NCBI GenBank assembly: GCA_963971225.1
Contig: OZ020267.1
Location: 1,426,001 to 1,490,000 of the forward strand
DNA length: 64,000 nt
From: Melieria omissa
Lineage: Eukaryota; Arthropoda; Insecta; Diptera; Ulidiidae
Reading direction: 5' to 3'
Shown here: positions 13,157 to 26,869 of the stretch, in pieces
How positions within the stretch are numbered: position 1 is the first letter of the stretch
How the letters are laid out: each line of letters begins with the position of its first letter
Position numbers and translations under genes: made by a program
The notes under the pieces: generated by a model
Seen by the model: only the letters and a program-made list of their open reading frames with translations
What the model was told of the DNA's origin: nothing
The model's database searches: none

Positions 13157-16100
13157 CAACCTAATTGTGTTCCCCTCTTTCTGGTGTGAGCTACGATCCT
13201 CAAAATCGTTGCCGTTTCTACTATAACGACCCAACCGTACTTATGCTGGTATTTCGAGCCTGTAGCAGCTTACGTGATGACCCAATAGCTCTGCGCATAT
13301 TTATTCGTACTTACGCATCGGTACACATGCACGTGAACCTGTCCTTGTGTGCATGTGTTGGTGTTGGCGCTCAAGCATTTTGTATAAAACGCACATTTGT
13401 ACGATTGCCTATGTTCACTACATACTTCTTGTTGTTGGGGTTTTGTTGTTAATTTTTTCATTCTTGCTTCTATTGTTGTTGTTGCTGTTTGTATTAGTAT
13501 TGCAGCCATTTTATCCTTCCGCTGTGCGCTTGTACGCTTTCCGTGTTTCTTGCGTTGCTTCACGAAAGCAAAAAGGTGCAAAGCACAAAAAGCGAGGAAG
13601 CAGCCAGGAAAAATGCAAATAAAAAATTGAAACAAAAGCAACGTCCGGCAGGTATTGTTAGTTTTATGACTTGTAGCAGAGCTGGGCAATGGTGTGTGCG
13701 TGTGTGCGTGTGTGTGTGTGTGTGATAGGTGGTGTCTGTGTCGGCGCTGTTATGAATGCGCAAATTTATGCATCTATAACCCAAAACTGTGGGCATTTAC
13801 CTGACTTATAAATAATGGTGATTTGCATGAAACAGTGTCGGCGATAAGCCGCAAGGCGCGCAATATGGACACAAGACCGAACGGGCCGCAGTGCCAAAGG
13901 CGTGAATGAGGCGAATTTGCGAGTGAGTCGACATTGAGCGGAGCTCAGAAGCGACTACTTTAGTGCTATTTTCTTTGAAAAAGCTCGAATCACTGCGTCA
14001 GGTCAGTGCTCCACAAACTGCAATTCCTGGCCGGCTTGTTGACCTGCTCAATTTACCGTTAACAGTCGCTCGGGCGCGCGCCATTGACACTCGGCGTGGC
14101 CTTGTGCTGCCAGCTGGAAGTGCGGTTTCGCCTGGTCGACGCACTCGCCACATCACAATCATCAATTATGCACATTATCTGCGTTGTCAGTTGGCGGCTT
14201 CGCCCGACACAGCTACGAAATCAATTTATCTTCGCTTCGACGCAGCTCGAGTGCGTAATTTTCACTGCCGGAGCGCAAAGTGCAAAGCGAACGCACACAA
14301 GAAATAATAAAGCATGAAATTTTTGCGTTTACACTTTTTACACTTTCAATCGCCACTCCCGTCTCTCCGCTCTCCTCTCTTTCTTATTTTCAATTTTTTG
14401 CTTAGCAGCAGCGCAGTGCAGTTGCGTGTGTTTGTGTGTGTGTGTAAGTTTTCTTGCCTCATTTGATGAGCTTTTCAGACTGTTTCGGCAACGGGTGCCA
14501 TCTCCGCTGCGTCCCTCTCTGCCTCACGGCTTCGCCTTACTGTTATTTATTCCATTTATTCCATTTTGCTGCCGGTATTTGTATCAAAAGAGCCTTTGCG
14601 TGCGCTGTGCCGTGTCTCTCTGGCTTATTGTTGTTGTTGTTGTTGCGTGCTGCATTGCGGTCCAGCTGCTGCTGCTGCTGCTGCTGCTGCTCCTCGTCAA
14701 GCATATCCAATCAAATTAATGAAAGATTTTTTCCCTTTTAACTGCTTTCCAGCTCGAATAGTTGCTTCTTCTTCTTCTCTTCGTTGCGGATTTTGTTGTT
14801 ATTGTTGTTGGCTTTAAAAAATCAGAGTTGTTAAATTTCAGCATAGCAAAAAAAATGAGCCAGCAAACAAAGCACAAACAACAACGAGTAACACAACATA
14901 AACGAGAAGCAAATCAACACAAAGCACCGAAAACACACACACACACACACTCACAACTGCTCATATCCATACATACAAATATTTAGTATTGATGGGTAAA
15001 GCAGCGGCAACAATCGCACACAAGACGAGCACAAACGTCAGTTTGCACAGCTACGAAAAATATTTGAAAGTGTGAGTGCGATGACAAAGAGGGGGGTAGG
15101 GCAGAGTTCGACTTCTTCAGCGAATAGCGATAATGTCATCAACTAAAGTACACCAAAGGGTAAAAGCAACAGCAGAAAATGAAAAGTTGCTTGAAGTGGT
15201 TGATGGTTGATGGAGGGGGAGGGGAGGAGGGGGCGCCGCCTTGTGTGTGCATTAAAATGTAGCACTTCCGCTGGATTTGCTTTGATCGCTGCAGCATTTT
15301 GCTGCAATGGCTGCGCGACAAAACCGCGAAAAACCCCATTATGGAGAATAATCTGAAATTGCAATTTTAATTTTAATTTATCCAACTTGATTGACTTTCT
15401 TCATTTGGTCGCAGGGCGCATGACGGATTTTGGGTTTCGCTTCATTTGAGGCAAAGTGATTGGTTTCGGATACTTGAACTCGCTGCACTTCAAACACTCA
15501 GCAAGACAATTGGTTTTTTGTCAGCGTTGTGGTTGTGGTTGTTATCCTTTGCGTTTTTCATAAAACGATTCATGTCTGGCAGCAACAATACCGGCAAGTC
15601 GTGGCTTTCTGTCTTAAAATTCTGGTATTTGTTAGTAAAATTTCATTTTATTTGTTTCATGTTTTTCTAATTAAAACATCCAACTAGTGCGAGATGAACT
15701 TGAAGCAATTTCTACTCGATTAAATTATTGTCAATCCAATTAAAGGCCAAATGATTGCAATCAACTTGACGAGAGAGCTTGGTCCTTTCATCTTTTTAAT
15801 CAAATTCAGCCAGTAAAACAATCGAGCCCTGGCCACGTGTGGCCTTTCAGTCGACAAATGTGTCTCACCTCCCTCATTCATCCGAATGGCGCTGCGCTGA
15901 AACGCTTTAATGACTTGTTTGAGAACGATAAGAAAGTTATTTAGACTTTTCTGAATTGACTTGAAAGTGCATTTGCTGACACATTGAGTATGTGAGAAGG
16001 CAACCAATTAATAGAAAATATAATTGGCATTAATTCACACAGAAGAGAAATTCCAGAAGATAGTTTTCCTTGCTGAAATTAATTAGTTAAGTGAACTAAA

Positions 16101-19100
16101 AGAAGTTTTTTTTTAGTTAAAAGCACGCAATTTCAATGTAAAACTTGGGTGCGATGTGTCATTCATTAATTTGCAGCAGCAGACAGTCGCAGTCGGAAAC
16201 AGTCACAACTCTAACAATGAACCAAATTATGCAAAGAGGTTTTCAACTTAAATATCATTGAAATTGCTCATAAATGGTGTTTCATTACTACTTGAAATGT
16301 CGGAGCAATGATGAGCTGTCAGTGTAGTGAATTAGATTTGTATCCATGACGTCCGTCTCACTGGTACAAAGCATTGGAAATGCTACAAGAGTTGGTCCAA
16401 CAAACTTTGACTGAGAGAACGACAGCTTCTTTCTGAGCGAACATCGAACGAACATCTTCATAACTAAAGAAATTTGAGCTCAATAGGCGCTGCTAGGAGG
16501 ATACAACGTAGGAGAATACAACGTGGTCTTAGAATTTCGTTCAAGTCGGTTTATAGTTTAATTTATAATTCAAACCAAACAGAACTGAACCTCTTTGAAA
16601 CAGCGCTGAATCTCAGTGAAAAAAAGTCTGATTTTCGATTGCTGAATCGTTCCAAATGCGATCTGACATTCATGGACTCTGCTTAGAACTGCTTAGGAGA
16701 CATGAGTTCACCAGCTGTTGGCCACAAAATCCACAGAGATCATCATAGAGACCAAGACCGTTTACAAAGAAACTTACGTCACAGTTGCTTAAAAGTAAAA
16801 AGTTTACTTTGACAACATGCAACTTGGAAGAGTAGAAGGTAGACAAAGAAAGCTTTTCAGATTCACAAGAACATTTATAACGATAGGTAAATTTTATTTT
16901 TTAATTTTAATTTAATTTTATTAATTTTTTAAATTCATTTATTTCATTTTAGATTTATCAGGATTGATAAATTTTGGGATGAAAAATTCGTGGACTTAAA
17001 GCGGATTCAACTCCGCTTTTAAAGCAAAAACCGCAATGAATGTCTTCGATTCACAGATCTGGCCTCGTGTGACTTTTCCTTTTTCCAAAATGCCAACGAA
17101 AAAGTTTCGAGTTTTCAGCACCAAACTGATGATGGGGACTTGTTCTTCTTCTTAACTCAACTGATCCTCAGTCGATCGATAAAGCAACGAAAACTAAATC
17201 ACTGCCGACATCTTATTGTGTGGTTTCTGCGATTTGCTTTCGAATTCCAAACTATTTTCGAATGTATCGAATTGTGGCAGTGCTCATTCAGAACTCTTAA
17301 AAACGCTCCTTGCAGTGTTTCACAGTCGCAAAACGCTTATCCCAAACACTTTGGGACACTTTATCGCTGCACGCATTCGTGCAAGAATTTCCATTCGCGA
17401 GCATTTTTTGGCTTAATGTGCACAAACACACACACACTGACACAATCACACATTTGCCCGCGAATGCTTGAACAAATAAAAATTTAGAGAAACGCCAGCA
17501 ATTTGCATTCGTCGCTCTCAATAAATTACGTTGCGCTTAAAACGCCACTCAGCGCGCGGAGTGTGGCGCGCGGCGTGCGGCGTGTTCCCTCGCCGCTGCA
17601 AACAAGTGCGCCTCGACCATAACAACGCGCATAACAATAATAACAGTTGCCAACAATGGCGGCGCTTCATAAATATTAACAATAAACAAATTTTTATCTT
17701 TTTCACATTTTCATGCAGCCGAACAACGCTGCGCAGCTTTTTTACTTCGCCCATTTTTCCACAGAAACCAGGTATCTCTGTAAAAAATCTTTCGCCCCGG
17801 CCCCCGCAGTCTTATCGTGTTTGGAGCTATGCTAACGCCGCTTGTGTCGCCAATGCAGCGACTTTGTCGCATTTCGGCAGCGTTTCAGCTTTCGACGTTC
17901 TTGCAGGCACTCGGCTTTGTTTCGCTTTGCGATTTTCGTTTTTCATTTGTATGTTTGTTTTTTTTTTTAATATTTTAGAAAGCACACAAAAGACCTGTAA
18001 GGGGCGAAGAATGCACGAAATGAAAAATTGGAAACGAAAAAATGGCAAATGCAAAAAAAGTGACGCCAGCAAAACGTGGGGCGAAAACGTAAAAAGCGCA
18101 ACTGAAATAATAACGTCAAAGCGCATATATTCATAATTTTAAATTGTTAGAGCACACACGCACAAACAAACACACACACGCACACATACACAATGAAACA
18201 ACGACACACAATCACAAACTGCCCGGAAAATGTGGCAGCAAAGTTGGCACAGAATAAACACGAAAACTCGCGCGCACAAAAAATATCAGCACCATTTCTA
18301 CAACAACAACAATAAAGACAAAACAACTATAGTAACGCGGCATATAAAGATGGCCAGAAAACAATGGCGCGAACTGCAAATGAAAATGAAAGCACCAACA
18401 AATGCCGCATCACTCCCGCAACTGAATGTTTGAGCTTGAGGATGAAGGGGGAATGGGGAATCGGCGGGGAAAGCTGGCATTTTGGCCAAAAAACAAAACA
18501 AGCTAAGTATGCGCGCACCCACACTCCATGAAATTGTGTATGAATTGTATGCATGTGTGTGTGTTTTTGTGTGTGTGTATGTGCAACAACATCCATTTTG
18601 TCCTTGAATGTAAAATTTTACGATAATGCGAAGCAATTTCGAAATGAGTGCGCGCATTTACAAATACACGTCCGCGTTCGCGTACCGTACTGAATATTTG
18701 TGTGAGTGTGTGAGTTGGCGAATGTGTGTTTTGGTTTTGTGTGGGTAATAGCTGTGACAGCAACGCTCAGTGTATTCAGCGTCCTCTGTTGCATACACAC
18801 ACACAGACTAAAACACTCACATATCGAAGCTTTGTAAGGCGACCCGAAATTAGGCCGACGAGCTGAGGTCGACCGAATGCTGTTCGATAGAAAAATACTA
18901 AGGTTGCAAAATGTGAAAACTGATTAGCTCCCAAATTAGTCGAAACCTAAGAAAGCTCAAACTAAAAATATTTTCATTCATTAAGCAAAAAGCTTCTCTG
19001 AAGCCAGTAAACTGCGTTCATGCTCTGAATAACTCAACACTTACTTGCAATTCTGCACACGTTCCGCCGCCACTTGAATCGACTGAGATAATTTGGGAGC

Positions 19101-19192
19101 TTATACGTGGACGTTGCTTGATCCACGAGTTCAAGACGACATCTCTTCCATTAGAGTTTTGTCCATGAAAGCGAAATGGTATTTTTTTATGC
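13157..19192. other. Non-coding stretch, no supportable gene
   Basis: No credible coding exon was found. It holds GT runs (about 13690-13723 and 18546-18580), a (CTG)n run at 14663-14691, an AC run near 14934-14950 and several AT-rich blocks. Around 17050-17100 one frame reads TDLASCDFSFF, faintly like the SPDLAPCDF motif near the last catalytic Asp of mariner transposases; nothing else of such a protein was recovered, so it is not annotated as a mobile element. The long + strand frame at 17531-18136 is low-complexity with no domain. Confidence 0.55.
14663..14691. repeat. (CTG)n trinucleotide run
   Basis: About nine CTG units lie in non-coding DNA. Such CAG/CTG runs are common in fly genomes. 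All three frames on both strands stay open across it, producing spurious poly-Leu, poly-Cys and poly-Ala ORFs. Confidence 0.9.
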
Positions 19193-19196
19193 TTAA

Positions 19197-19715
19197 CCCT
19201 TTCGGTTATTCTATGCCATATGGCATAGTCTCTTTTCAGTGCCTGTTTTAGGTCAAAAACTTGTGGATACTATATTTTTCAATTTTTGTATTTTTCTCTG
19301 AAGATTTTTATACCAAATCATGAAAAAAATATTTTGATAAGTGTACCAAGTAACTTGTAAGGGTTCAGAAAGTGCGCAGTCCTATCGAGCTGCGAATTTT
19401 ACAAAAAGAGGTCACTTCGTACTTTTATTTATTCTATTACAAAAATCAATTTATTTCATAGGTTTATGTAAGTAATCTAGTAGGTATTTATTGCTTTAGT
19501 AAGTGTAAAAAAAGTTAGATCCCAAATATAGTTCACTAAGGCTGTACGATTTTTTTAATTTTTTACTATGCCATATTTCATGATGCCCAAAAACCACTTT
19601 TTCGAACAATATTTTAAAAAATTACTTTTGATTATTCATTATGTTGGCTTAAACAGTAATAAAATGGAAAAGAATGACTTTTAAAGTTAAAAACAAAAAA
19701 GAAGTACCGAAAGGG
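19197..19715. mobile_element. Non-autonomous piggyBac-type element (MITE)
   Basis: Both ends read CCCTTTCGGT inward (left from 19197; right on the - strand from 19715) and both are flanked by TTAA (19193-19196 and 19716-19719). CCC-starting termini with TTAA duplication are diagnostic of the piggyBac superfamily. Just inside the left end is the perfect 18-bp palindrome CTATGCCATATGGCATAG, and ACTATGCCATATTTCATG recurs near 19566, so the subterminal zone is repeated. The 519-bp interior has no transposase fragment; it must have been mobilised in trans by an element elsewhere in the genome. Confidence 0.8.
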
Positions 19716-19719
19716 TTAA

Positions 19720-22700
19720 AAGAACTCAAAATAAACCTTCATATAATCAATATAATAAACCGAATCTAAGAACAACTGAGAGAATAAAAAAAATAAAAAA
19801 ATACCCCTCAACAGTCACTTTTGCCTCACTCAAAAGACATCGTTTAGTTTCTTTATGAATGTTAGAACCTACTCTTTACTGGTATTTGGAGCTAGAAACA
19901 AAAAAAGTTTGTTGTATAGTTTCCGAATGTTTCTTTAAAAATTATCATTTTTCGTGTAGAACGAATCTACGAGTTGAATTCGGATGGATTTCTTATTTTT
20001 TTATAAATTCAAAAACACTTCTTTTCTGCGACCCAAACTCACTTCTTATGAGCTCACGCACGCTAAGTGCTTTTGTTGTTGTTTGCTTGTGGTGCAATTG
20101 TTGCAATTACGTTACGTTGCGGTTACAGATATGGTTTTTGTTGTTGTTAGCATATGTGTTGGTTTTGCTAGCGTTGTTATGTTATGACTTGGCAAGTCTC
20201 GCTCGTATTCTACATTCGAGTGTCTCCCAATCTCGCAGTTCTCCTTGGCCCATTGTCCTCCCACACATGCTCGCGTCATCTGCTACCTTCAAGTGTTTCC
20301 TTCACGCCTCATCCTCTTGTCGGCGCTGCTCAATTCCCCCTCCCAGCGTTGCCTCTTGGGGTCGTGCCATTTCCGCCAGAACGACTGATAAAGTTTTCAA
20401 CTGCTGTTAACATAATCAGAACACAGCTACGCACCGCTTTTGGTGATCCTGCACGGCCCCTCGTCTGCATTCGTGCACAGTTCATACTTGGAGCGTAACA
20501 GAAATATTAAACTTTCTAAGCGAAAAAGTATTTCCGCCTCCCTTCGCTCCCGCCACTTTAACCTTCAGCCCCAGCGGCTCCAACCTCTGCGCCACAACAC
20601 ACAAGTCGAGTCAAGCAGCACAGAAACAACAATGCGTACATACGCTTCCTTATCGTCGCTGCTCGTTGCTATTATTGCCAAATGGTGTTATTGTTATTAT
20701 TGTTGCTGTTGTTGTTGCGCGTACGCATACGCGTTCGATCCCTGTCGCCGCGCAGCCGAGGAGGCAATGATTTTGTATCTTTTTGGTGCGCGTAAATGTT
20801 TGGTCTACGGGTCGCACAACCGCCGACTTCGGCTTCGCTCGTGTATAATTCATTTATTGGCATAATTCAATTTTATATACAATCTGCACCCCGACACACA
20901 CCCACACAGCGACGCGTACACACGCAGACAATTTGCCATAAATGTGCGTGGTAATGATATCCTTCTGCTGCGGCGCGCATCCTGCCAATATTGGCAAATT
21001 GCAATTCGGCGTTTTCGTGCCGACAGCACCCGCACCCGCACACGCACGCATACACACACACACACACGTGTCACGCCAACTCGACCCAGATACGCACTTG
21101 TGTGCTTGTTAGAAATAAAAAGCAATTTAATTGTTAATCTGATTTGCCGTTATCTGCCGCCTCTTTCCCCATTTCCCCATTTCATTTTTCCACTTTCCGC
21201 TTCCGCCAGCGTTTTCCGTTTTCGTTTGCTATTTGTGCGCGAAATTGAGCGCTCAATTTGAATAACATGGGATTTCGGCATATTTCTTATGAATTTTTAG
21301 TACGCACACAAAAGACATTGTAATGTGCGCCGAAACGGCCTTAAAATGCGCCGAAAATTGATGTTGCGGGCGCGAAAGCCGAAAGCAGCTGTCGCCGGCG
21401 GTAAACTGGGAACGGAGTTGCTTATTTATTTATTTTCTTATTGCGAAAACTAATAAAAATGCTCTGAATGCGGTGCAATGGTTTCCTGTTCTGTCCAATA
21501 TTGGACACTAATACAACGGAATGGCATTTCAGGCGCTCAAAGACGGCACCACGGTGCGTATGAGTAACCAATATTTCTTCGAAAACTGTTCAATTCTATT
21601 CTCAGCTGAATCAATTTGCACACGTTTCGCGTTCGCTTTATTCACGTGCCGCACAGTAAATAAAGCACTGCCGACAGACAAATTCTAATGCTGCCATTAC
21701 ACTAAAACAGCCGCCGAAAGCACCACAAACCAACATGTGCCCACACACACAAAAACTGTGTGTGGTACGTTGCAAGCTGCCTAAAGTGATCCGAGCACGC
21801 GTCTGGCCGCCGGCAGACGTGACATGAAAAGCGCAGTGCAGCATAAAAATGCATGCAACAGCACAACAACACTTGCAAGTGAACGGCAGCAAAAAACTGG
21901 CCGAACTCTGCAAATAAAATCCAAGTGAAAATATCTGCGCTGCAAGTCGGTGCCGGAGGCGATCGACACTGACAGCAGCACAAACAGCAGCCACAACAAC
22001 AAACGAAATGCACTCGCCACTGTCAGCGCCACAGACAGACTGCTGAAATATTTACACCGAATGTTTTACTTCCATTTCAATTTCGTCTGCGGGCGTGACG
22101 CAAGTCGGAAGTGGCCCCGCTTCCAGACCGGCTGTTGCTCTTCGACATGTGTTGAGATTTTCGAGCGGTGCAAGTGGTTTGTTGCAAACGACTTTTATCA
22201 GCACTGAATGTATCGGTGAACCGTGACAAGCGTTGACAATGACTAAGCAATTGAATTGGAATAAGAAAACAATTAGTCATGTCAGTAAAGTGTTAAGAAA
22301 TAAAATTTTCAAACATATATTTTCATAGTACATACCGAGACAATCTTATAGCTAGTTAAGGTTTATTGAAGAGAGAGAAAAGAGTTGTTGACCGCTAGAT
22401 CTCGATTATGAAAGTGTGGCAGATTGCTTTAGTTTGATGTATGTAAGCTTCAAGTTCCCCAAAAAGGAGTCTTCTAACTAATCCTTCCAGAACCGACGCT
22501 CTATGTTCCTATTCCTCGAGACTTGGCTGAGTTCGACGCGCTGTCATCCTCTTTAATGTTTGATATACATATGTGTCTTCCTTTCTTAACTCCCAGTTTA
22601 CCGTTTAAGTTTAAATTTTCCACATTGTTAATTTTTTTCCTTATTCATTCCTCTCTGGGGCATAGGGCATCCACAAGACTCTTCTGTCTTACACGATTCT

Positions 22701-25700
22701 GGGCTGTTAATTAGTCTGTAAGATTTGTATTCAAAGACTGAACTTAAACAGACCAGAGAAGAGACTTTGCAGCTTACAGTAGCCTCTCAAAGGAAACATA
22801 TCCGCAAGTCGAAACCAGTGGAGTATGTTCCCTGGTGTAGTTGGTTTTGGGATGGAGCCAACTTATACTTCTATGATGCATCAAACTTATTTCGACTGTT
22901 GCAGTTTTCTCATTGACTTCTTGGTAGACACTTCGACAAAACTTTTTTAATAGAGTTTACTGATTTTGCAATGTCCAGAAGCCATGTGGCCTCTTAAGTA
23001 CAGACACGATGCCTTCCCCAATCCCATCCGCTTCTTTCTTGTACACCAATGTGTCCCCTGAGTGATAACGCTGACGTTGCTTGATGCTTTGCCTGAATAA
23101 TGAATAAGTCTTTGAATGAATGAATCTTTCTAAAAATAAATCATTATAATTTGTATTGTAATGACTGGCTTTATATACTATCGAATAGAATCAAATGAGA
23201 ACGAAAGAATGTTTTCTATACCGCTTACCGGGTTCGGAAGGAACCTCGTTGAACATCTGATTGTCAAAACTGCAAAACTTCTTAAAAAAGCCAAAATAGC
23301 TGCCGAGTAGAATAACTTTGTGTACTACAGTCCTTCCTTTTTATGCCAAATCAACGTGTAAATAACAAGTTGCGATTGAATTTTGTGACTTTTTTTTTAA
23401 CCAAAAACTGACTGAAAAACTCTCTGACTGATTGCATTTTATTGACGCAAGTTTCACCTCACAATTTCTACATCACAGAAGCATTTGTCTCATTTTCTAG
23501 CGAATTTTGAATATGTGTCAGACAATAAGTTTTTACACTGCAAATTACAACAACACTTGTCAGATAATCTCTCATGTGTACATAACAAAAGTGAAAGTGG
23601 GAACTAGTTCCTCTTGGTCTGGCAACCACATGCAAACGACTCTGATGATGCGGTAAGTGGGTCTGTTGGCTTTGCTGATTGGATCAAGTCGAGAAAAATT
23701 AAGTTTATACCAGCTGGGAAAACATAGAGTTGCCAACATAAAATTCAAATAGTACTTTTCAAATATTTATGTGCAAACTAAGCAATTTTATGAGCCCGAG
23801 GCGCTCCAGCTTCAGTTTCAGACAAACCACACAGAACGACAGCAGCAAAGCCAATCCCTCGAAGCCACAAACTAAATTGCGTCCAACGCTAATTTCGCAA
23901 ACGCTCGGCGAATGTGCCAAACCTTATTAGCCCAAACGCCAAACGCCACTTTGCCGCGATAGGCAAACGGAAACGAAAATCAACAACAATGCAAAATTTA
24001 AAATTAATCAGTGCCACGGAATGGCATTCAATGAGCGGCGCGTCAGTGCATTCGTGCGGAAATGCGCGTTCTTCACACACAAACAAACACGAAGCCTCAC
24101 TCACACAGCCACATAAAGTTTGCGCTTTGCGGCAAGGAAAAGTGCCGCCAGCTGTCGCGGCCGCTTCTGAGCCGCGTGGCAATACACGCCAGTACACACA
24201 ATTAAGCGGGCAAATGTACACACACACACATACAAACACACCGGCGGAATTCGCCCGCGGACTATGGAAATGTATTTAATTATAATCGCTTGCAGCCTGC
24301 TGACGCGCACTTGTAGCACGCTGGCGTTCAGCTATTAAATTAACGATTGGCATGCGTGTATGTGTGTGTATGTGTGTTTGTGCTTGTGTGCGCGGTGTTT
24401 CCAGGCATTTGCGCTGTGCGCGACCATTTGTATTAATTGCATTGCGGGCGTCAATAACGCTGAAATGCAAATCCGATAGAATGTCGCTGCGCTTGTTTAC
24501 ATGTAAATACTGATTTGCAATATGTGTATGTGTGCGTGTGTGCCTGTGTGTGTGTTTGAGTGTGTGTTTGCATATTGCATGCACCAGCGCGCCGCTTGGC
24601 CACCTACGACCGAAATGCAATCAAGATTGCGCTCGAAACTCAATGCAATTCGCCTAAAAGTATGCTTGAAATTTCCTTATGAACATCTTAAATCGATGCT
24701 CGTTTCAAGCTTTAACCTTGGACCAGTTGTGTCTCTTCAAATAATCGAACAGTGCAAAAACAATGCCAACAAAGATTTTGCTTGTCTCGAAAGCACTGGA
24801 CGCTGCCTTTGTTATTTCTACTTTAACAAGTTGATGTGGTCGGAATAGTTGTTTTTGGTTTTTTGTTTTGTTTTTTCGAAAGGTGCACTTGCAGAGCGCT
24901 CGACTGAGGCGCTTGTAGCAATTTGCATTTTATTGCGGAAGGTCACCGGGGGATAAAACAATGCGAAACCCAATGTGCAAAGCCCACAATGTGAGCGGCT
25001 GGCGATGCGGGCGGACAGACGGCCGAGGTGAATAGTGTGTAAGACAACCCAATAAATGAGTTTTATGTGGAACACGAAGGATGCCAAACGAACAGAAATA
25101 AAAAATCAACAAAAGAAAATAAAACCAATGAAATGAAATAAAATAAAGTGGAATTTATTTAAGCAACTGAAAAGTGCCAATGGTCGCAACCAACATGGCT
25201 GAGCCAATAAAGACCAGCACTGACCAGCAATTGTGGAGCTGACGGCTTCAACTCGAGAATTGCCAATTGAAGCGAGCGAGAGTGGAGCATCAGAGCGATT
25301 CAAAGATGCGCTCAAACGCCAACAACAATCGCCAGTCTGCCGACCAGCAGCGAGTTCGAGGCGCTCTGCATAAATCACGTCAACAATTGTTGTACATTTT
25401 AATAAGTTATATTTTTCACCAACAATTGCAGCAACAACACATCGCACTTGTCTATAATCAGAGGCCATATATCACTGCACAACAACAACGAACAACAAAA
25501 CACAAATGCATATAAATTACGTGCATGTGTGTGTGTTGGTGTAATTAAATATTAATTTACTGCTCGATTTCCCAACTCGTACGAATCATAATTTGCTGCC
25601 ATTTTGCATCATTTGGTCAAATTACACAAAATCGGTCGCGACTGCATTCTGCGGTCTTCGGTCTGTCGACTGCATTGTGCGCCTGAGTCGTGGCGGCGCC

Positions 25701-26562
25701 GCTAACTTGAAGCGCCACAGATTTCCACTTAGTTGTTGTTGTTGTTGTTGTTGTTGTTGGTTTGCTACTTCAGTTGGCTGCTTCGGTTGGTTTCTCGCCT
25801 CGGCTAAAGTTTAAAAATTCCGAATTTCGCTTCGACATTTTGTGTTTTTATCGAGTCATTTCGCTTTGCCAACAACGAAACGGCATCCGGCAACAACAAT
25901 CGCCGCCTTACCTGCCACAAAAAGTGGCATTTGCGGCGCTGCCAGGAATACACGCGGCGGTTTTTCGATAACTTTGCATGTTTATAAACTTAGGAAACTT
26001 TTTCATTACACTTTCTTACACTTGTGCCGCGCCCCTCGCCAACGCGTCGCCCGCTGCCGCCGCCATCGCGCTGGCACTTTGTCAGCTGCTCCCCACTTTT
26101 ATGCTATCTTTTTGTTCTTGCTGCTGCTGCTTCTTCTTCTTTTTCTAGAATAATATTTGAGTGAGAAAATTTGTTGGCTTAGTGCGAAAACTTTATCGAA
26201 CATATATTTCGGAGGTCTTTTGTTTTTTACTTGAGTCAAGTTTTTTGCTGATTTTCATAGTCGTAGTTTTGTTTTTGGTTATTTCAAATCGTCAACAAAT
26301 TTGCTTTAAAAATTCAGCGCGCAAAAAACTGACGAAAAATATGGCAACAAAGAAAAAGTTAAAAATGAATATGACTTGAACTATGGTGTTGGGAGTTGTT
26401 GTTGTTGATAAACTGAACTACATATCGAACCAAAGATCAGTGGGAAAGAAATACTTGTAGCTTATGCAAGGACCCCATGGTATCTAAACACCCCGCACCC
26501 TGAACTCCAATCAAGTTTCACACCAACTCCAACTGAACAAGAAGCGCTCACTTCGGGAACAC
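19720..26562. other. Non-coding stretch, no supportable gene
   Basis: No exon with a recognisable product. The segment 19859-23800 is mixed. ORFs at 20184-20865 and 21638-22032 overlap one another on both strands and carry no motif. CA/GT tracts lie near 21045-21067, 24220-24230, 24356-24380 and 24525-24570. A (TTG)n run is listed separately. AT-rich parts (22250-23800 and 26150-26560) may be decayed transposon sequence, but no termini could be delimited. Confidence 0.55.
25732..25760. repeat. (TTG)n trinucleotide run
   Basis: About nine TTG units. It is one of many CAA/TTG tracts in the window and the longest uninterrupted one seen. It lies in non-coding DNA. Confidence 0.85.
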
Positions 26563-26573
26563 CGGGAAGGTTA

Positions 26574-26858
26574 GGTTGGGATATGGTGGCTGCCCCCTAA
26601 GGGGCTCATTGTGATACCACATACTTCAACCTTTTTTTTTAAAGGTCACATCTCAAATGGATGGGAGAAGGTTTACAGTTTGACGCCGAATTCGAGCTGA
26701 GACTGGCAGTTTTTCTTTCACACTTGGAACTTTTTTCATTGCCTGCATAGATTCTTATAATTCTCATCTGCTTCATGTGGATAGCGATAGAAGTAGATGG
26801 GCGTTTCACCAGCCCGAGCGAGGACTCGAACCTACCCACTGCACTATCGAGGCCGACT
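26574..26858 (-). mobile_element. tRNA-derived SINE with 11-bp TSD
   Basis: On the - strand the 5' head (from 26858) contains TAGTGCAGTGG, which fits the RNA polymerase III A box, and then GGTTCGAGTCC, a perfect B box. The two boxes are unusually close, only a few bases apart, so the tRNA-like head is internally shortened. The body runs to 26574 and includes an A-rich run near the 3' third (T-run about 26632-26640 on the + strand). Direct repeats CGGGAAGGTTA flank it at 26563-26573 and 26859-26869, as expected of LINE-mediated insertion. No protein is encoded. The parental tRNA and the helper LINE were not identified. Confidence 0.7.
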
Positions 26859-26869
26859 CGGGAAGGTTA

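Noticed and set aside
17041..17150. TDLASCDFSFF reading, like the third catalytic motif of mariner transposases
   Set aside because: Only about ten residues match, no termini or other transposase motif were found nearby, so chance or a very old relic cannot be told apart.
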